Below are positions 34,365-42,184 of a stretch of DNA of 64,000 bases, piece after piece. Origin of the DNA: Achromobacter sp. Bel (lineage in GTDB: Bacteria > Pseudomonadota > Gammaproteobacteria > Burkholderiales > Burkholderiaceae_B); contig NZ_JABBJN010000003.1 of the NCBI RefSeq assembly GCF_012928505.1, forward strand, positions 173,267-237,266, in the 5' to 3' direction. Positions within the stretch are counted from its first letter, which is position 1; each line of letters opens with the position of its first letter. Position numbers and translations under genes: made by a program. The notes below the pieces were generated by a model that saw only the letters and a program-made list of their open reading frames with translations, had not been told where the DNA came from and searched no databases.

Positions 34365-35717
34365 ATGGTCATCAACGAACCCGCGCGCCAGGTCCCGCTC
34401 TACGGCGAGTATGACGTCGTGGTGCTGGGCGGCGGCCCGGCCGGCGTGCTGGCCGCTGCCAGCGCCGCACGCAACGGCGCCCGCGTGCTGCTGGCGGAAC
34501 GCTACGGCTTCCTGGGCGGCATGGGCACGGCGGCAGGCGTGTCGAACTTCTGCGGGCTGCACGCCAACATCCACGGCGACATCCGGCAAGTGGTGCACGG
34601 CATGACCGACGACCTGCTTGACCGCATGCGCGCCATGGACGGCTTGAACGATCCCCATCTGATCCTGGGCAAAATCCATGCCCAGGCCTACGACATCTCG
34701 GCGTTCAAGTGCGCGGCCGACGGCCTGGTGCAGGACAGCGGGGCCCACGTGCTGTTCCATGCCCTGGCCACCGGCCTTGCGCGCGCCGAAGACGGCCGCG
34801 TGGACGCGTTGTTCCTGGAAACCAAGTCCGGCCGCTGCGCGGTGCGCGCCAAGGTATTCATCGACTGCTCGGGCGATGCCGACATCGCGAAATGGGGCGG
34901 CCTGCCGTTTGAAAAAGGCGACGAGCACGGCCACATGCTCTACCCCACCCTGATGTTCAAGGTGGGCAACGTGGACGGCGCGCGCGCCCAGGAAGCCTGG
35001 AAGACCATTCCCCTCTTGATGGACCAGGCCGCGGCCAGTGGCGAATTCTCGTTCCCACGCCGGGGCGCCATCGTCCGTCCGCAAAAGCACGATTACGAAT
35101 GGCGCGTGAACGTCACGCAGCTGGCCAACGCCGACGGCAGCGCGGCCGACGGCACCGATGCCGGATCGCTGTCAGCGGGCGAACTGGAAGGCCGCCGACA
35201 GATCATGCAATACCTGGGTTTCCTGCGTGCCAAGGTGCCGGGCTTTGAGAACGCGTATGTGCTGGACATCGCGCCGCAGTTGGGCATCCGCGAAACCCGC
35301 CGCATCGTGGGCGAAGCCGTGCTGACCAAGGACCACGTGCTGGGCTGCGCCGATTTCGAAGACAGCATCGGCGTGAACGGCTGGCCATTGGAAATGCACA
35401 CGGCGGGCGACGTGCAATGGATGTGGCCGCCCATTCCCGAATCGCGTGGCTACAACCAGCTGCCGTTCCGGATGATGGTGCCCAAGCGCGGCCCTGGCGT
35501 CGCGGACAACGTGCTGGTGGCCGGCCGCTGCGCCTCCATGACGCACGAAGGCCAGTCAGCCGCGCGCGTCAGCGGTAGCTGCTTCGTGATGGGCGAGGCC
35601 GCAGGCACCGCCGCGGCCATGGCACTGCGCGCCGGCATCGCCCCCGCCGACGTGTCCGTGGCGGCCTTGCAGGCCCAGTTGAAGCGCCAAGGCTCCTTCC
35701 TTGGCGGCCAGGAATGA
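34365..35717 (+). CDS. FAD-dependent oxidoreductase (FAD_oxidored family)
   Basis: The 450-residue flavoprotein has an N-terminal dinucleotide motif (YDVVVLGGGPAGVLAAASAA, then LLAERYGFLGGMGTAAGVSN) and ends with the FAD-contacting DNVLVAGRCASM and GEAAGTAAAMALRAG. This architecture matches FAD-dependent oxidoreductases whose substrates are mostly unknown; some act on carbon-carbon double bonds or hydroxy acids. An in-frame ATG at 34344 exists, but ATG 34365 has AAGGA eight bases upstream and was chosen. It lies between the Bug gene and 3-hydroxybenzoate 6-hydroxylase, so it may prepare an aromatic precursor for the gentisate route. Confidence 0.78.
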   Translation: MVINEPARQVPLYGEYDVVVLGGGPAGVLAAASAARNGARVLLAERYGFLGGMGTAAGVSNFCGLHANIHGDIRQVVHGMTDDLLDRMRAMDGLNDPHLILGKIHAQAYDISAFKCAADGLVQDSGAHVLFHALATGLARAEDGRVDALFLETKSGRCAVRAKVFIDCSGDADIAKWGGLPFEKGDEHGHMLYPTLMFKVGNVDGARAQEAWKTIPLLMDQAAASGEFSFPRRGAIVRPQKHDYEWRVNVTQLANADGSAADGTDAGSLSAGELEGRRQIMQYLGFLRAKVPGFENAYVLDIAPQLGIRETRRIVGEAVLTKDHVLGCADFEDSIGVNGWPLEMHTAGDVQWMWPPIPESRGYNQLPFRMMVPKRGPGVADNVLVAGRCASMTHEGQSAARVSGSCFVMGEAAGTAAAMALRAGIAPADVSVAALQAQLKRQGSFLGGQE

Positions 35718-35736
35718 CGGGGCGCGGACAACAACC

Positions 35737-36951
35737 ATGAATACATCCCAGACATCTACTCAGCCCGCCCGATCCGTCATCGTGGTGGGCGGCGGCATCG
35801 GCGGCCTGGCCGCCGCGCTGGCGTTGACCCGCCAAGGCATCGCAGTGCAACTGCTGGAACAGGCCGCGCACATCGGCGAGATCGGCGCCGGCATCCAACT
35901 GGGCCCGAACGCCTTCGCCGCGCTGGACGCCCTGGGCGTGGGCCAGACGGCGCGCACGCGCGCGGTCTTCACCGACCACATCATCATGATGGACGCGGTG
36001 GATGCCCGGGAAGTGGTGCGCATCGACACGGGCGACGCGTTCCGCGCGCGCTTCGGCGGCCCGTATGCCGTGATCCATCGCGCTGACATCCACCTGTCCA
36101 TCCTGGAAGCCGTGCAGCAGAACCCGCTGATCCGCTTTCGCACGTCCACCCAGATCGCCGGCATGGCGCAAGACGGCAACGGCGTCGAGGTCGTGGACAC
36201 GGAGGGAAACCGCTATCGGGCGGATGCCGTCGTGGGTGCCGACGGCGTCAAGTCGGTGATCCGCGAACGCACGGTCGGCGACCCCGCACGCGTGACCGGC
36301 CACGTCGTCTACCGCGCGGTGGTCGAACGCGACAACATGCCCGAAGAACTACGCATCAACGCACCCGTGCTGTGGGCCGGCCCGCACTGCCACCTGGTGC
36401 ACTACCCCTTGCGCGGCGGCCAACAATACAACCTGGTCGTCACCTTCCATAGCCGCGAACAAGAAGAATGGGGCGTGCGCGAAGGCAGCAAGGAAGAAGT
36501 GCTGTCGTACTTCCAGGGCATCCATCCGCGCCCGCACCAGATGCTGGACCGCCCCACGTCGTGGAAGCGCTGGGCCACCGCCGACCGCGAACCCGTCGAG
36601 CACTGGGGCCAGGGCCGCGTGACGCTGGTGGGCGACGCCGCCCATCCCATGACGCAATACATGGCCCAGGGCGCGTGCATGGCGCTGGAAGACGCCGTGA
36701 CGCTGGGCCAAGCCGTGCGCCATTGCGGCCATGATCTGGAGGAAGCCTTCCGCCTGTACGAGTCGGTCCGCATCCCGCGCAGCGCGCGCGTGGTCTGGTC
36801 CACCCGGGAAATGGGCCGCCTGTATCACGCGCGGGGCGTGGAACGCACCGTGCGCAACCAACTGTGGACCGGCCGCAGCCAGTCCCAGTTCTATGACGCG
36901 TTGCAGTGGCTGTACGGTTGGAAGGTGGAGAACTGCCTCGCGGCCGCATAA
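35737..36951 (+). CDS. FAD-dependent monooxygenase, probable 3-hydroxybenzoate 6-hydroxylase
   Basis: The 404-residue class A flavoprotein monooxygenase has the FAD motif VIVVGGGIGGLAAALAL, the DG motif VVGADGVKSVIRE that binds NAD(P)H and FAD, and LVGDAAHPMTQYMAQGACMALEDA for the FAD ribityl chain. EIGAGIQLGPNAFAALDALG and FGGPYAVIHRADIH are characteristic of 3-hydroxybenzoate 6-hydroxylases, which para-hydroxylate 3-hydroxybenzoate to gentisate with NADH and O2. Salicylate 1-hydroxylase is the nearest alternative. The downstream product fits, because gentisate dioxygenase is in the same operon. Confidence 0.87.
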   Translation: MNTSQTSTQPARSVIVVGGGIGGLAAALALTRQGIAVQLLEQAAHIGEIGAGIQLGPNAFAALDALGVGQTARTRAVFTDHIIMMDAVDAREVVRIDTGDAFRARFGGPYAVIHRADIHLSILEAVQQNPLIRFRTSTQIAGMAQDGNGVEVVDTEGNRYRADAVVGADGVKSVIRERTVGDPARVTGHVVYRAVVERDNMPEELRINAPVLWAGPHCHLVHYPLRGGQQYNLVVTFHSREQEEWGVREGSKEEVLSYFQGIHPRPHQMLDRPTSWKRWATADREPVEHWGQGRVTLVGDAAHPMTQYMAQGACMALEDAVTLGQAVRHCGHDLEEAFRLYESVRIPRSARVVWSTREMGRLYHARGVERTVRNQLWTGRSQSQFYDALQWLYGWKVENCLAAA

Positions 36952-36973
36952 CAAAAGCACAAGAGGAGACAAC

Positions 36974-38149
36974 ATGAAGAAGAGCGCTATCGGCGGCACC
37001 GCCGCCATCCTGCTGGCGTTGGCGGCTTCCGCGGCCCACGCGCAGCAAAAGCCGGTCGACATCGGCTTCATCGGCACGCTTTCCACCCCCGCCGGCTACA
37101 TCGGCGAAGACGAGCGCGACGCCTTCATGCTGGCCGTGAAAGAAGGCGGCGGCAAGCTGGGCGGCGTGCCCGTCAACGTGCGCGTCGAAGACGATGCGCT
37201 CAAACCCGCCAACGCCAAGCAGATCGCCGACAAGATGGTGCAGGACGGCGTGCGGCTCTTCACGGGCGTCAACTTCTCGAACGTCATGGCAGCCGTCGGC
37301 CCCACGGTGCTGAACGCCGGCGGCTTCTACGTCAGCCTGAACGCCGGCCCCTCCAACTACGCCGGCAAGGCGTGCAACCCCAACTATTTCGCGGTCGCCT
37401 TCCAGAACGATTCCTATGCGGACACCGCCGGCATCGCGGCCAACGAACTGGGCGCCAAGCGCGTCGTCGTCATGGCCCCGAACTACCAGGCCGGCCGCGA
37501 CGCCGTCGCCGGCTTCAAACGCGCCTACAAGGGCGAGATCGCCGAGGAGATCTACACCAAGCTGGATCAGGCCGATTTCTCGGTGGAACTCGCCCGCATC
37601 CGTTCGCTGAACCCCGACGCCATCTTCCAGTTCCACCCGGGCGGCGCCGGCATCAACCTGACCAAGCAATTCGCCAACTCGGGCCTGTCAGACAAGATCC
37701 GGATGATCACGCCCATCTACTCGATGGACGACCGCATGCTGGCCGCAACCGGCACCGCAAGCAAGGGCTTTTATCTGAGTTCACTCTGGAGCGCCGACCT
37801 GGACAACGCGCAGAACAGGCACTTCGTCGACGCCTTCACCAAGGCCTACCAGCGCCCGCCCACCGCCTACGCCGCGCAGGCCTACGACACCGCCAACTTG
37901 ATCGCCTCGGCGCTCAAAGCCGTCAACGGCGACGTCACCGGCCGGGCCGACGACTTCCGCAACGCATTACGGAAAGCCGGCTTCCCCACCGTACGCGGCA
38001 AATTCAAGTTCGGCCCCAATCAACACCCGATCCAGGACTGGTACCTGCTGCACATCGAAGCCGGCGCCGACGGCAAGCTCGTCTACAAGAACCAAAAGGT
38101 TCTCGCCCGCGACCACACCGATGTGCACGCAGCGGAATGCAAGATGTAG
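36974..38149 (+). CDS. Leu/Ile/Val-type ABC substrate-binding protein (orphan)
   Basis: The 391-residue periplasmic type I binding protein has a signal peptide (GGTAAILLALAASAAHA, cleavage before QQKPV). GFIGTLSTPAGYIGEDERDAF and the internal AVAFQNDSYADTAGIAANEL fit the Peripla_BP_6 family, whose members bind branched-chain amino acids or aromatic acids such as benzoates. A strong GAGGAG ribosome site precedes ATG 36974. No Liv-type permease or ATPase is adjacent, so it must share one elsewhere. As the last gene of the gentisate operon it probably binds 3-hydroxybenzoate or a related acid (inference). Confidence 0.87.
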   Translation: MKKSAIGGTAAILLALAASAAHAQQKPVDIGFIGTLSTPAGYIGEDERDAFMLAVKEGGGKLGGVPVNVRVEDDALKPANAKQIADKMVQDGVRLFTGVNFSNVMAAVGPTVLNAGGFYVSLNAGPSNYAGKACNPNYFAVAFQNDSYADTAGIAANELGAKRVVVMAPNYQAGRDAVAGFKRAYKGEIAEEIYTKLDQADFSVELARIRSLNPDAIFQFHPGGAGINLTKQFANSGLSDKIRMITPIYSMDDRMLAATGTASKGFYLSSLWSADLDNAQNRHFVDAFTKAYQRPPTAYAAQAYDTANLIASALKAVNGDVTGRADDFRNALRKAGFPTVRGKFKFGPNQHPIQDWYLLHIEAGADGKLVYKNQKVLARDHTDVHAAECKM

Positions 38150-38204
38150 GAAAAATGGGCAGTGACGCCGGCACAACAGAACCGGCGCGTAGCGGTCAAC
38201 GCCG

Positions 38205-38270
38205 CGACGCAAGACACCGCGTAAGCCCCACAAGGCCGCCCGCGCGGCCGGCATGGGGCGGGCCTCGCAA
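38205..38270 (+). repeat. REP-like hairpin element (alpha 3)
   Basis: It reads GACGCAAGACACCGCGTAAG, then the outer stem GCCCCA/TGGGGC (38225-38230 and 38254-38259) around GGCCGC-CCGC-GCGGCC, then GGGCCTCGCAA. It lies 81 bases before the palindrome at 38352, the same spacing as at 28459-28606. Confidence 0.8.
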
Positions 38271-38351
38271 ATCTTCCCTATCCGCTCCGCCGGTGACAAG
38301 CACCCTTAGGAAGCAGGCCTCTCCCGCTGACGGAAGATTGCAGACGACAAA

Positions 38352-38401
38352 GCCCGTCGCGTCGGTGGCCCGGGGTGCGAGGGGCCACCGACGCGACGGG
38401 C
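38352..38401. terminator. 20-bp perfect palindrome at a convergent junction (coreless beta element)
   Basis: Perfect 20-bp arms (38352-38371 and 38382-38401) surround the loop GGGGTGCGAG. It lies between the end of the gentisate operon and the convergent Bug gene at 38455. Its position suits a bidirectional terminator. It takes the place that cored palindromes occupy at the other two repeat loci. The 305-base gap holds nothing else that looks coding. Confidence 0.8.
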
Positions 38402-38454
38402 GTCTTAAAAATCCGCGTCGCCGCACATCAACCAATCAATCGATCAAGCAAAAA

Positions 38455-39474
38455 TCAATTCAAACTCGCCCCAGAAATCTTGACGATCTCCTGATACTTC
38501 GCCTTCTCGCCCTTGACGAATTCGGCAAATGCTTCAGGCGTCATCGGCGCCGCCTCGGACCCCATGGTCAGCAAACGCTGCTTCACATCAGGTTGCTGCA
38601 TCGCTTCCGAGTAGGCTTTGTTCAGCTTCGCCACCACCGGCGCCGGCGTGCCGCCGGTCGTGAACACGCCGAACCAGGTTCCCAGGTCGAATCCCTTGAT
38701 CCCCGATTCTTCGACCGTCGGCACATCCGCCAACAACGACGAACGCTTCGCCGTCGTCACGGCCAGAGCCTTCACCTTGCCGTCCTTGATCAAGGGCGCC
38801 GACGCCGCCAGATTGTCGAACATGAAATCGGACTGGCCCGACAGCAGCGCCAACTGCGCCGGCGCCGCGCCCTGGTAAGGAATGTGCTCCACATTGATAC
38901 CGGCGCGTGCCTTCAGCAGCTCACCCGACAAATGGCCGGCGCTGCCGTTGCCGCCCGAACCGTAGTTCAGTTTGCCTGGGTTCGTCTTCGCGTACTCGAC
39001 CAGGTCGGCCAGCGTCTTGATGTTGTTCTTGTCGGCGAATTCCACGTTCATCACCAGCACGTTCGGCACCGCTGCGACGATCGTGACCGGCGCAAAATCC
39101 TTCACCGGGTCATACGGCAGGTTGGCAAACAGCCAGGGGTTGATCGCGTGCGTCGCCACCGCGCCCATCACCAGCGTGTAGCCGTCGGCCGGCGCCTTGG
39201 CCACCAGGTCGGCGCCGATGTTGCCGCCTGCGCCAGAGCGGTTTTCCACGATCACGGCCTGGCCGAGCGAACCGCGCACCTTTTCCGCCAGCATGCGGGC
39301 CATGGTGTCCAGCGGGCCGCCGGGCGGGTAAGGCACGACGAAGCGGATCGGCTTCGTCGGGAAATCCGTGGCTTGCGCCAGGGCGGGCGCACCGAAAGGC
39401 AGGGTCGCGGCAAGCGCCACAGCGCCTTGCAGCAATGCGCGGCGCATAGCGCGGCGGGGGGTTTTCGTCATCAT
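38455..39474 (-). CDS. Bug-family (TctC-like) periplasmic binding protein (orphan)
   Basis: The 339-residue protein has an N-terminal RRAMRRALLQG followed by a hydrophobic signal, with cleavage likely after APALA. It carries the Bug motifs FPTKPIRFVVPYPPGGPLDT, VENRSGAGGNIGADLVA, NYGSGGNGSAGHLSGELL and HIPYQGAAPA. It is a separate transcription unit convergent with the gentisate operon. It has no permease gene nearby and no regulator close by. The ligand is unknown; many such orphan binding proteins exist in Achromobacter and Bordetella genomes. Confidence 0.9.
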   Translation of the reverse strand: MMTKTPRRAMRRALLQGAVALAATLPFGAPALAQATDFPTKPIRFVVPYPPGGPLDTMARMLAEKVRGSLGQAVIVENRSGAGGNIGADLVAKAPADGYTLVMGAVATHAINPWLFANLPYDPVKDFAPVTIVAAVPNVLVMNVEFADKNNIKTLADLVEYAKTNPGKLNYGSGGNGSAGHLSGELLKARAGINVEHIPYQGAAPAQLALLSGQSDFMFDNLAASAPLIKDGKVKALAVTTAKRSSLLADVPTVEESGIKGFDLGTWFGVFTTGGTPAPVVAKLNKAYSEAMQQPDVKQRLLTMGSEAAPMTPEAFAEFVKGEKAKYQEIVKISGASLN

Positions 39475-39558
39475 GTTGTTCTCCTCACTCCGGATCGATT
39501 GCGGTCAGTAGCATACCGCAGGAAGCAAACTGACGTAACAAAGAGATACTTCCCGACC

Positions 39559-39867
39559 TTACCCCTGCGGAGTGGGTTCACGTTTGGTTTTGACAAGCGC
39601 AGTCAAGGACACGCCAAGCGCGTTCATCACCTTGCGCAATGTGTGATAGCTGGGATTCGCCCCTGGGGCGAGGACTCGATAAAGATTCGTTCGCGCGAGT
39701 CCCGTTTCACGCGAGATTTCGGTAATGCCGCGAGCGCGGGCCACATCGCCCAGCGCTTCAAGAAACGCATCGGGATCCTCTTCGGCCGCTGCGTCCGCAA
39801 GATAATGCGCGATCGTTTCATCATCTTTCAGATAGTTCGCTGCGTCGAAGTCACGGTATTTCGTCAT
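39559..39867 (-). CDS. addiction-module antidote protein (HigA-like, helix-turn-helix)
   Basis: The 102-residue DNA-binding antitoxin belongs to the family annotated as putative addiction module antidote. YRDFDAANYLKDDETIAHYL is its typical start and would contact the toxin. The helix-turn-helix is at about 45-90 (ARGITEISRETGLARTNLYRVL, then HTLRKVMNALGVSL). It should neutralise the adjacent RelE/HigB-type toxin and repress the pair. Its start overlaps the toxin gene by 17 bases, and the toxin-first order is the HigBA arrangement. Confidence 0.88.
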   Translation of the reverse strand: MTKYRDFDAANYLKDDETIAHYLADAAAEEDPDAFLEALGDVARARGITEISRETGLARTNLYRVLAPGANPSYHTLRKVMNALGVSLTALVKTKREPTPQG

Positions 39868-40171
39868 GATCGGTACTCCGTTTTATTTGCGTCCAGAGGC
39901 GTTTCGCAAGCGCGATATCTCTGGCTTGGCTGCCTTTGTCGCCACCGCAAAGCAATACATACACGACCCTTCCCGCCCGGGCGTAGTACACGCGGTAGCC
40001 GGTGCCGATGTCCACCCGCATTTCACTAATGCCTTGCCCCACGGGTTCAGCGTCCCCGAAATTTCCCTTTGTTGCACGGGATAAACGGCGCAGGATTTGA
40101 GCGCGCGCTCGGGCGTCTCGCAATGATTCAAGCCAACGGGAAAATTCCTCGGTTTCTCGAAATCTGAACAT
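39851..40171 (-). CDS. addiction-module toxin, RelE/HigB-like (Gp49 type)
   Basis: The 106-residue protein starts MFRFRETEEFSRWLESLRD. It has the RelE/HigB core: DARARAQILRRLSRATKGNFGD, then VGQGISEMRVDIGTGYRVYYARAG and VYVLLCGGDKGSQARDIALAKRLW. Such toxins cut mRNA on the ribosome. GYRVYY and GGDKGSQ..D are the signature of the putative addiction-module killer family. The frame extends to 40246, but that stretch contains the aap terminator, so ATG 40171 is preferred. It is followed by its antidote gene. Confidence 0.87.
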   Translation of the reverse strand: MFRFRETEEFSRWLESLRDARARAQILRRLSRATKGNFGDAEPVGQGISEMRVDIGTGYRVYYARAGRVVYVLLCGGDKGSQARDIALAKRLWTQIKRSTDHDEIP

Positions 40172-40214
40172 ACCGGATTGTCGCTCAAAAGGCACATTCA
40201 GAACAACACCCATG

Positions 40215-40257
40215 AAAAACACCCCAAGCGCCGGACCTGTGTCCAACGCTTGAGGTG
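40215..40257 (-). terminator. Rho-independent terminator of the aap operon
   Basis: On the minus strand an 11-bp stem (40247-40257 with 40220-40230, one mismatch) contains a nested GGAC/GTCC loop and is followed by GTGTTTTTC. It begins 25 bases after the ATPase stop codon, just upstream of the toxin gene. Confidence 0.75.
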
Positions 40258-40281
40258 CTTGAGAATGCGGGATTCCCGCGA

Positions 40282-41022
40282 TCAGTGCAGGATCTGACTC
40301 AGGAAGAGCTTGGTCCGGTCGTTCTGCGGGTTGTCGAAGAATTCGTCCGGGCTGTTCTGCTCGATGATCTCGCCGCGGTCCATGAAGATCACACGGTTGG
40401 CGACCTTGCGTGCGAAGCCCATTTCGTGGGTCACGCAGATCATCGTCATGCCGCTTTCCTGGGCCAGGCTGACCATCACGTCCAGCACTTCCTTGACCAT
40501 TTCCGGGTCAAGCGCGGACGTCGGCTCATCGAACAGCATGATCTTGGGGTTCATGCACAGCGAACGCGCGATCGCCACGCGCTGCTGCTGGCCTCCCGAC
40601 AACTGGCCGGGAAACTTCTTGGCCTGCTCCGGAATGCGCACGCGCTCCAGATATTTCATGGCCGTCGCCTCGGCTTCCGAGCGAGGCTTCTTCAGCACCC
40701 ACATGGGACCCAGCGTCAGGTTTTCCAGCACGGTCAGATGCGGGAACAGGTTGAAGTGCTGGAACACCATGCCGACGTCCTTGCGGATCGTCTCGATGTG
40801 CTTCAGGTCGTTGGTGAGCTCCGTGCCGTCCACGATGATGTGGCCTTTCTGGTGCTCTTCCAGACGATTGATGCAGCGGATCATCGTGGACTTGCCCGAC
40901 CCCGAGGGGCCGCACACCACAATGCGCTCGCCTTGCGCCACGTCCAGGTTGATATTGCGCAACACGTGGAACTGGCCATACCACTTGTTCACGTCCTGCA
41001 AACGAATAATGGCATCGGACAT
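40282..41022 (-). CDS. aapP: general L-amino-acid ABC transporter ATP-binding protein
   Basis: The 246-residue ATPase of the polar amino-acid (GltL/HisP/AapP) group starts [20 protein letters not shown]. It has Walker [10 protein letters not shown], signature [15 protein letters not shown], Walker [15 protein letters not shown] and switch [14 protein letters not shown]. It energises the AapQM permease encoded just upstream. Gene order J-Q-M-P is that of the Rhizobium Aap and Rhodobacter Bzt systems, which import a broad range of L-amino acids such as glutamate and aspartate. An upstream in-frame ATG at 41079 lies in the intergenic spacer and is not favoured. Confidence 0.93.
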   Translation of the reverse strand: MSDAIIRLQDVNKWYGQFHVLRNINLDVAQGERIVVCGPSGSGKSTMIRCINRLEEHQKGHIIVDGTELTNDLKHIETIRKDVGMVFQHFNLFPHLTVLENLTLGPMWVLKKPRSEAEATAMKYLERVRIPEQAKKFPGQLSGGQQQRVAIARSLCMNPKIMLFDEPTSALDPEMVKEVLDVMVSLAQESGMTMICVTHEMGFARKVANRVIFMDRGEIIEQNSPDEFFDNPQNDRTKLFLSQILH

Positions 41023-41082
41023 GCCTGTACTCCCGTAAATATCGCTGTGCGCGCCCGCCTTGCGGCGGACGTGCGGCATTGG

Positions 41083-42183
41083 CTAGCGTTTGTGATCAGT
41101 CGCAAGACGTTTTTCAAGCGCCTGACTGTACTTGGACATGGAAAAGCAGAACACGAAGTAGATCAGCGAGATGAAGAGATACGCCTCTACGCCGAATCCG
41201 CGCCATGCCGCGTCGGACAAGGCCGCCTTGGCCGCCAGGGTCAGGTCGAAGATGCCGATGATCACCACCAGCGACGTGTCCTTGAACAGCGCGATGAAAA
41301 TGCTGACCAGCGGCGGAATCACGATCTTCAGCGCCTGCGGCAGGATGATCTTGCGCATCTGCTGCCAGTAGTTCAGGCCCAGCGAATCCGCGCCTTCGTA
41401 CTGCCCCTTCGGGATGGCCTGCAAACCGCCGCGCACCGTTTCCGCGATGTAGGCCGCGGCGAACATGATGATGGCGATCTGCGCGCGCAAGAGCTTGTCG
41501 ATCGAGAAGCCTTCCGGCAGGAACAGCGGCAGCATCACCGACGACATGAACAGCAGGCTGATCAGCGGCACGCCTCGGATCAGCTCGATGTACACGACGC
41601 ACAGCGCCTTGATGGCGGGCATTTTCGAACGCCGGCCCAAGGCCAGCAGCACGCCGATGGGGAACGCGAAGGCAATGCCGAACGTGGACAGGATCAGCGT
41701 CAGCGGCAGGCCGCCCCAGCGCGCGTTCTCCACGTAGGTCAGGCCGAACACGCCGCCCCACATCAGCAGCGCCACGGCGGTCAGGCCCACGGTCCAGATG
41801 ACGGCCAGCTTCCAGTTCCAGAAACGGCGGATGCCGCTGCAGACGATCACCGCCACCAGGATGATGGTGGCGATCAGCGGACGCCACTGTTCATCGAACG
41901 GATAGGTGCCGAACAGGATCAGCCGGTGCTTCTCGATGATGAACGCCCAGCAGGCGCCCCCCGAGGCACGGCATTCCTGCGCGTTGGCCGCGTTGAAGTC
42001 CGCTTTGAAGAAGGCCCATTCCAGCAGCGCCGGCACCGCCATCAACAGGAACCACGCAAGCAGTACTGTGATGAGGATGTTCAGCGGCGACGAGAACAGG
42101 CGGGATTTAAGCCATGCCCATGCGCCCACGTGCGTGCTGGGCGGCGGCAGGCCTTCGCTGGGGGTATGCGTAGTGCTGCTCAT
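41083..42183 (-). CDS. aapM: general L-amino-acid ABC transporter permease AapM
   Basis: The 366-residue inner-membrane protein has eight or so hydrophobic segments. The N-terminal half carries the extra helices and insertion characteristic of AapM/BztC. The C-terminal half is the HisM-type permease domain, with the EAA loop around EGADSLGLNYWQQMRKIILPQALK that docks the ATPase. ALCVVYIELIRGVPLISLLFMSSV is the family core. It pairs with AapQ, whose gene ends one base upstream, to form the membrane channel. Confidence 0.92.
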   Translation of the reverse strand: MSSTTHTPSEGLPPPSTHVGAWAWLKSRLFSSPLNILITVLLAWFLLMAVPALLEWAFFKADFNAANAQECRASGGACWAFIIEKHRLILFGTYPFDEQWRPLIATIILVAVIVCSGIRRFWNWKLAVIWTVGLTAVALLMWGGVFGLTYVENARWGGLPLTLILSTFGIAFAFPIGVLLALGRRSKMPAIKALCVVYIELIRGVPLISLLFMSSVMLPLFLPEGFSIDKLLRAQIAIIMFAAAYIAETVRGGLQAIPKGQYEGADSLGLNYWQQMRKIILPQALKIVIPPLVSIFIALFKDTSLVVIIGIFDLTLAAKAALSDAAWRGFGVEAYLFISLIYFVFCFSMSKYSQALEKRLATDHKR

Positions 42184-42184
42184 C

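Noticed and set aside
37372..40029. An 885-codon open frame on the plus strand across four genes
   Set aside because: It lies out of frame or antisense to recognisable genes (binding proteins, toxin-antitoxin) and is rich in Arg/His/Gln, typical of GC-rich shadow frames.
39559..40171. The toxin-antitoxin pair as the mark of a prophage or genomic island
   Set aside because: Flanking genes are ordinary chromosomal transport genes, and no integrase, tRNA or attachment repeat is visible.
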